Of a DNA stretch of 32,381 nt, positions 31,000 to 32,381 are shown one piece after another (position 1 is the stretch's first letter; each line of letters opens with the position of its first letter). Both the position numbers and the translations under genes were made by a program. Under the pieces are notes generated by a model, which saw nothing but the letters and a program-made list of their open reading frames with translations, did no database searches and had not been told where the DNA came from. Origin of the DNA: Anoxybacillus sp. J5B_2022 (lineage in GTDB: Bacteria; Bacillota; Bacilli; Bacillales; Anoxybacillaceae). Location: positions 1-32,381 of the forward strand of contig NZ_JAPSMC010000037.1 in NCBI RefSeq assembly GCF_026847645.1. Direction: 5' to 3'.

Positions 31000-31728
31000 A
31001 TGATCGTACAAAAAGGAATCGTAACTGAGCAAACGATTTACAGCCATGAACTAGAAGAAGAAGTGACGTTGCTTATTTATTTGCCAAGTATGTTTTCACT
31101 TCTTTATAAATACTCCCTTCTCATCGCGCAAGACGGGAAAGATTATTTTATGTTCGGAAAAGTCGGCCGCGTCGTCGAGCAATTGATGGAGGAGCGAAAA
31201 ATCGACCGTACGATTGTCGTTGGCATTCCATATAAAAATGTCCATGATCGTTACGAAAAATATCATCCAAATGGCGGCAAACATACCGCTTATTTAAAAT
31301 TTTTGGCAAATGAACTCGTTCCATATTTAGATCAAGAGTTCCCGACGTACCAAATGGGAATGGGGCGCGCCTTAATCGGCGATTCGCTTGGCGGAACCGT
31401 GTCGCTACTAGCTGGGCTCACTTATCCGCATACGTTCGGAAAAATTGCGATGCAATCGCCATATTTTAATGAAGCTATTCTTGAAAAAATCGAACAGTTT
31501 ACCGAGCCGCATTTATTGCAGCTATACCATTCGATCGGCACGGAAGAAACCGCTGTCAAAACGACCGACGGCAACGTGCGCGATTTTGTCACCCCGAACC
31601 GGAACGCGCGCGATCGTTTTATCCAAAAAGGATTTGACTACACATATGAGGAATTTTCAGGCGACCATACATGGACATATTGGCAGCCTGATCTTCCGAA
31701 GGCGCTTGCTTCTATTCTTGTGCTGTAA
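31000..31728 (+). CDS. yjcH: Alpha/beta-fold esterase (YjcH type)
   Basis: About 242 residues of the esterase-D-like family. The nucleophile elbow is ALIGDSLGGTVSLL (G-D-S-L-G), with LLIAQDGKDYFMFGK near the start as the oxyanion part, and HTWTYW near the end carrying the catalytic histidine. ATG 31000 lies 6 bases after GGAGGG; an ATG at 30997 is 3 bases after it. yjcH and yjcG are neighbours in B. subtilis, next to metI and metC, so the order is partly kept here. Substrate unknown. Confidence 0.85.
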   Translation: MIVQKGIVTEQTIYSHELEEEVTLLIYLPSMFSLLYKYSLLIAQDGKDYFMFGKVGRVVEQLMEERKIDRTIVVGIPYKNVHDRYEKYHPNGGKHTAYLKFLANELVPYLDQEFPTYQMGMGRALIGDSLGGTVSLLAGLTYPHTFGKIAMQSPYFNEAILEKIEQFTEPHLLQLYHSIGTEETAVKTTDGNVRDFVTPNRNARDRFIQKGFDYTYEEFSGDHTWTYWQPDLPKALASILVL

Positions 31729-31802
31729 CCGAATATAACACTATAATCTTTGTCAAAATTTTGTTATAATTAAATAATACCGCAATATAGGGAGGGATTC
31801 CG

Positions 31803-32321
31803 ATGAAATACGGGATTGCTATTTTTCCATCGAAACGAGTACAAGATTTCGCCAATTCTTATCGAAAACGTTACGACAGCCATTACGCGCTCATTCCGCC
31901 GCACATCACGCTAAAAAGCGCGTTTGAAGCAGATGAACAGCAAATCGACCAAATCGTGCAAGAACTTCAGCGAATCGCAGCGGAAACGGATGTTATTCCG
32001 TTAACCATTACGAAATTCAGCTCGTTTTATCCGTCGAATACCGTTATTTATTTAAAAGTCGAACCAACCGAAACACTTACAAAGCTGCATCAAAAATTAT
32101 ATAGCGGCATTTTCACCGACCAGCCAGAATACGCGTTCGTTCCGCACATTACGATCGGGCGCGATTTATCGGACGGCGAATATTTTGACGTGTATGGACA
32201 GTTGAAAATGCAGACGGTCCACTTTTCCGAAACGACCGACCGCTTCCATTTGCTTTATCAGTTGGAAGACGGGGCATGGACCGTTTATGAAACATTCCGA
32301 CTTGGAAAGGAACAGGCATAG
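31803..32321 (+). CDS. yjcG: 2'-5' RNA ligase / 2H phosphoesterase family protein YjcG
   Basis: 172 residues, full length for YjcG. Both catalytic HxT motifs are present: [10 protein letters not shown] around residue 40 and [10 protein letters not shown] around residue 115. 2H phosphoesterases act on cyclic phosphates or 2'-5' bonds in RNA; the physiological substrate is not known. ATG 31803 follows AGGGAGGG at about 5-7 bases. The stop codon at 32319-32321 is native, and an IS end begins two bases later, so yjcF, the gene that follows in B. subtilis, is separated or missing. Confidence 0.9.
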   Translation: MKYGIAIFPSKRVQDFANSYRKRYDSHYALIPPHITLKSAFEADEQQIDQIVQELQRIAAETDVIPLTITKFSSFYPSNTVIYLKVEPTETLTKLHQKLYSGIFTDQPEYAFVPHITIGRDLSDGEYFDVYGQLKMQTVHFSETTDRFHLLYQLEDGAWTVYETFRLGKEQA

Positions 32322-32323
32322 TA

Positions 32324-32381
32324 GTCAACTACCCACCACTTAAAGCCTTGGGCTTTTGAAGAGGGGGCTTGTAAAAAGCCT
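32324..32381 (-). mobile_element. Right end of an IS200/IS605-family element, minus strand, truncated by the window end
   Basis: Read on the minus strand the sequence matches the left-edge IS end (117-174) over about 55 bases with roughly two differences, and ends in GGTAGTTGAC at 32324. The AAAGCC/GGCTTT hairpin and the CCCAC/GTGGG arms are kept, apart from one mismatch (CCCTCTT). The element continues beyond the window. It is inserted immediately behind yjcG. Confidence 0.7.

Overview
The window looks like chromosomal DNA from a moderately thermophilic, low-to-mid GC member of the Bacillaceae, most likely Anoxybacillus or Parageobacillus/Geobacillus. Evidence: strong AGGAGG-type ribosome binding sites with frequent TTG/GTG starts, a SAM-I riboswitch before metI-metC, an ansR-ansA-aspA locus, a GlpP-type antiterminator, and a metI/metC/yjcH/yjcG neighbourhood that matches the Bacillus subtilis gene order. 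The genus is inferred; no rRNA is present. Both ends of the window lie inside near-identical, inverted right ends of an IS200/IS605 (TnpB-type) element, so the window may be a contig bounded by IS copies.

Layout. 1-2490: IS right end; a GNAT acyltransferase and an M20 peptidase that resemble the D-to-L amino acid conversion operon of Geobacillus (the GNAT 3' end runs into the IS); a solitary TnpB-type 3' end (omega-RNA-like). 2610-5757: bluB, a long foldable intergenic repeat, a two-gene ThrE-type exporter, a peroxiredoxin. 5750-9698: Uma2-type nuclease, membrane HD-GYP protein, a tiny membrane protein, an ACT-domain malic enzyme. 9699-10423: mostly gene-poor with one doubtful small ORF. 10424-16290: one operon on the minus strand, glpP-ugpC-ugpA-ugpE-ugpB-GDPD-SMR, preceded by a terminator hairpin that fits GlpP antitermination. 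16350-17400: decayed DNA, a perfect PerR box, a broken peroxiredoxin gene and a thioredoxin-like gene. 17519-19743: LysR regulator and YeiH-type transporter. 19744-20800: decayed, unrecognised DNA. 20799-22753: truncated aspA, intact ansA, and divergent ansR with palindromic operators. 23057-25033: two convergent Rpn-type nuclease genes. 25108-25283: isolated tRNA-Val(GAC) with consensus promoter and terminator. 25395-28466: HD protein, then metI-metC under a SAM-I riboswitch. 28502-30744: hydroxybutyrate permease and dehydrogenase behind a sigma-54 type promoter. 31000-32321: yjcH and yjcG, ending at the second IS end.

How the genes work together. The largest coherent unit is glycerophosphodiester scavenging. 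The Ugp transporter imports glycerol-3-phosphate or its diesters, the phosphodiesterase releases glycerol-3-phosphate plus an alcohol, and GlpP probably couples operon expression to glycerol-3-phosphate. The SMR exporter at the end could plausibly remove a cationic headgroup such as choline, which is a hypothesis. Other units serve amino acid metabolism (asparagine, methionine, D-amino acids), hydroxybutyrate use and peroxide defence. No CRISPR array, prophage or obvious new multi-gene defence system was found. The most original leads are the SMR linked to phosphodiester scavenging, the solitary omega-RNA-like locus, and the PerR-boxed decayed peroxiredoxin in front of a thioredoxin-like gene.
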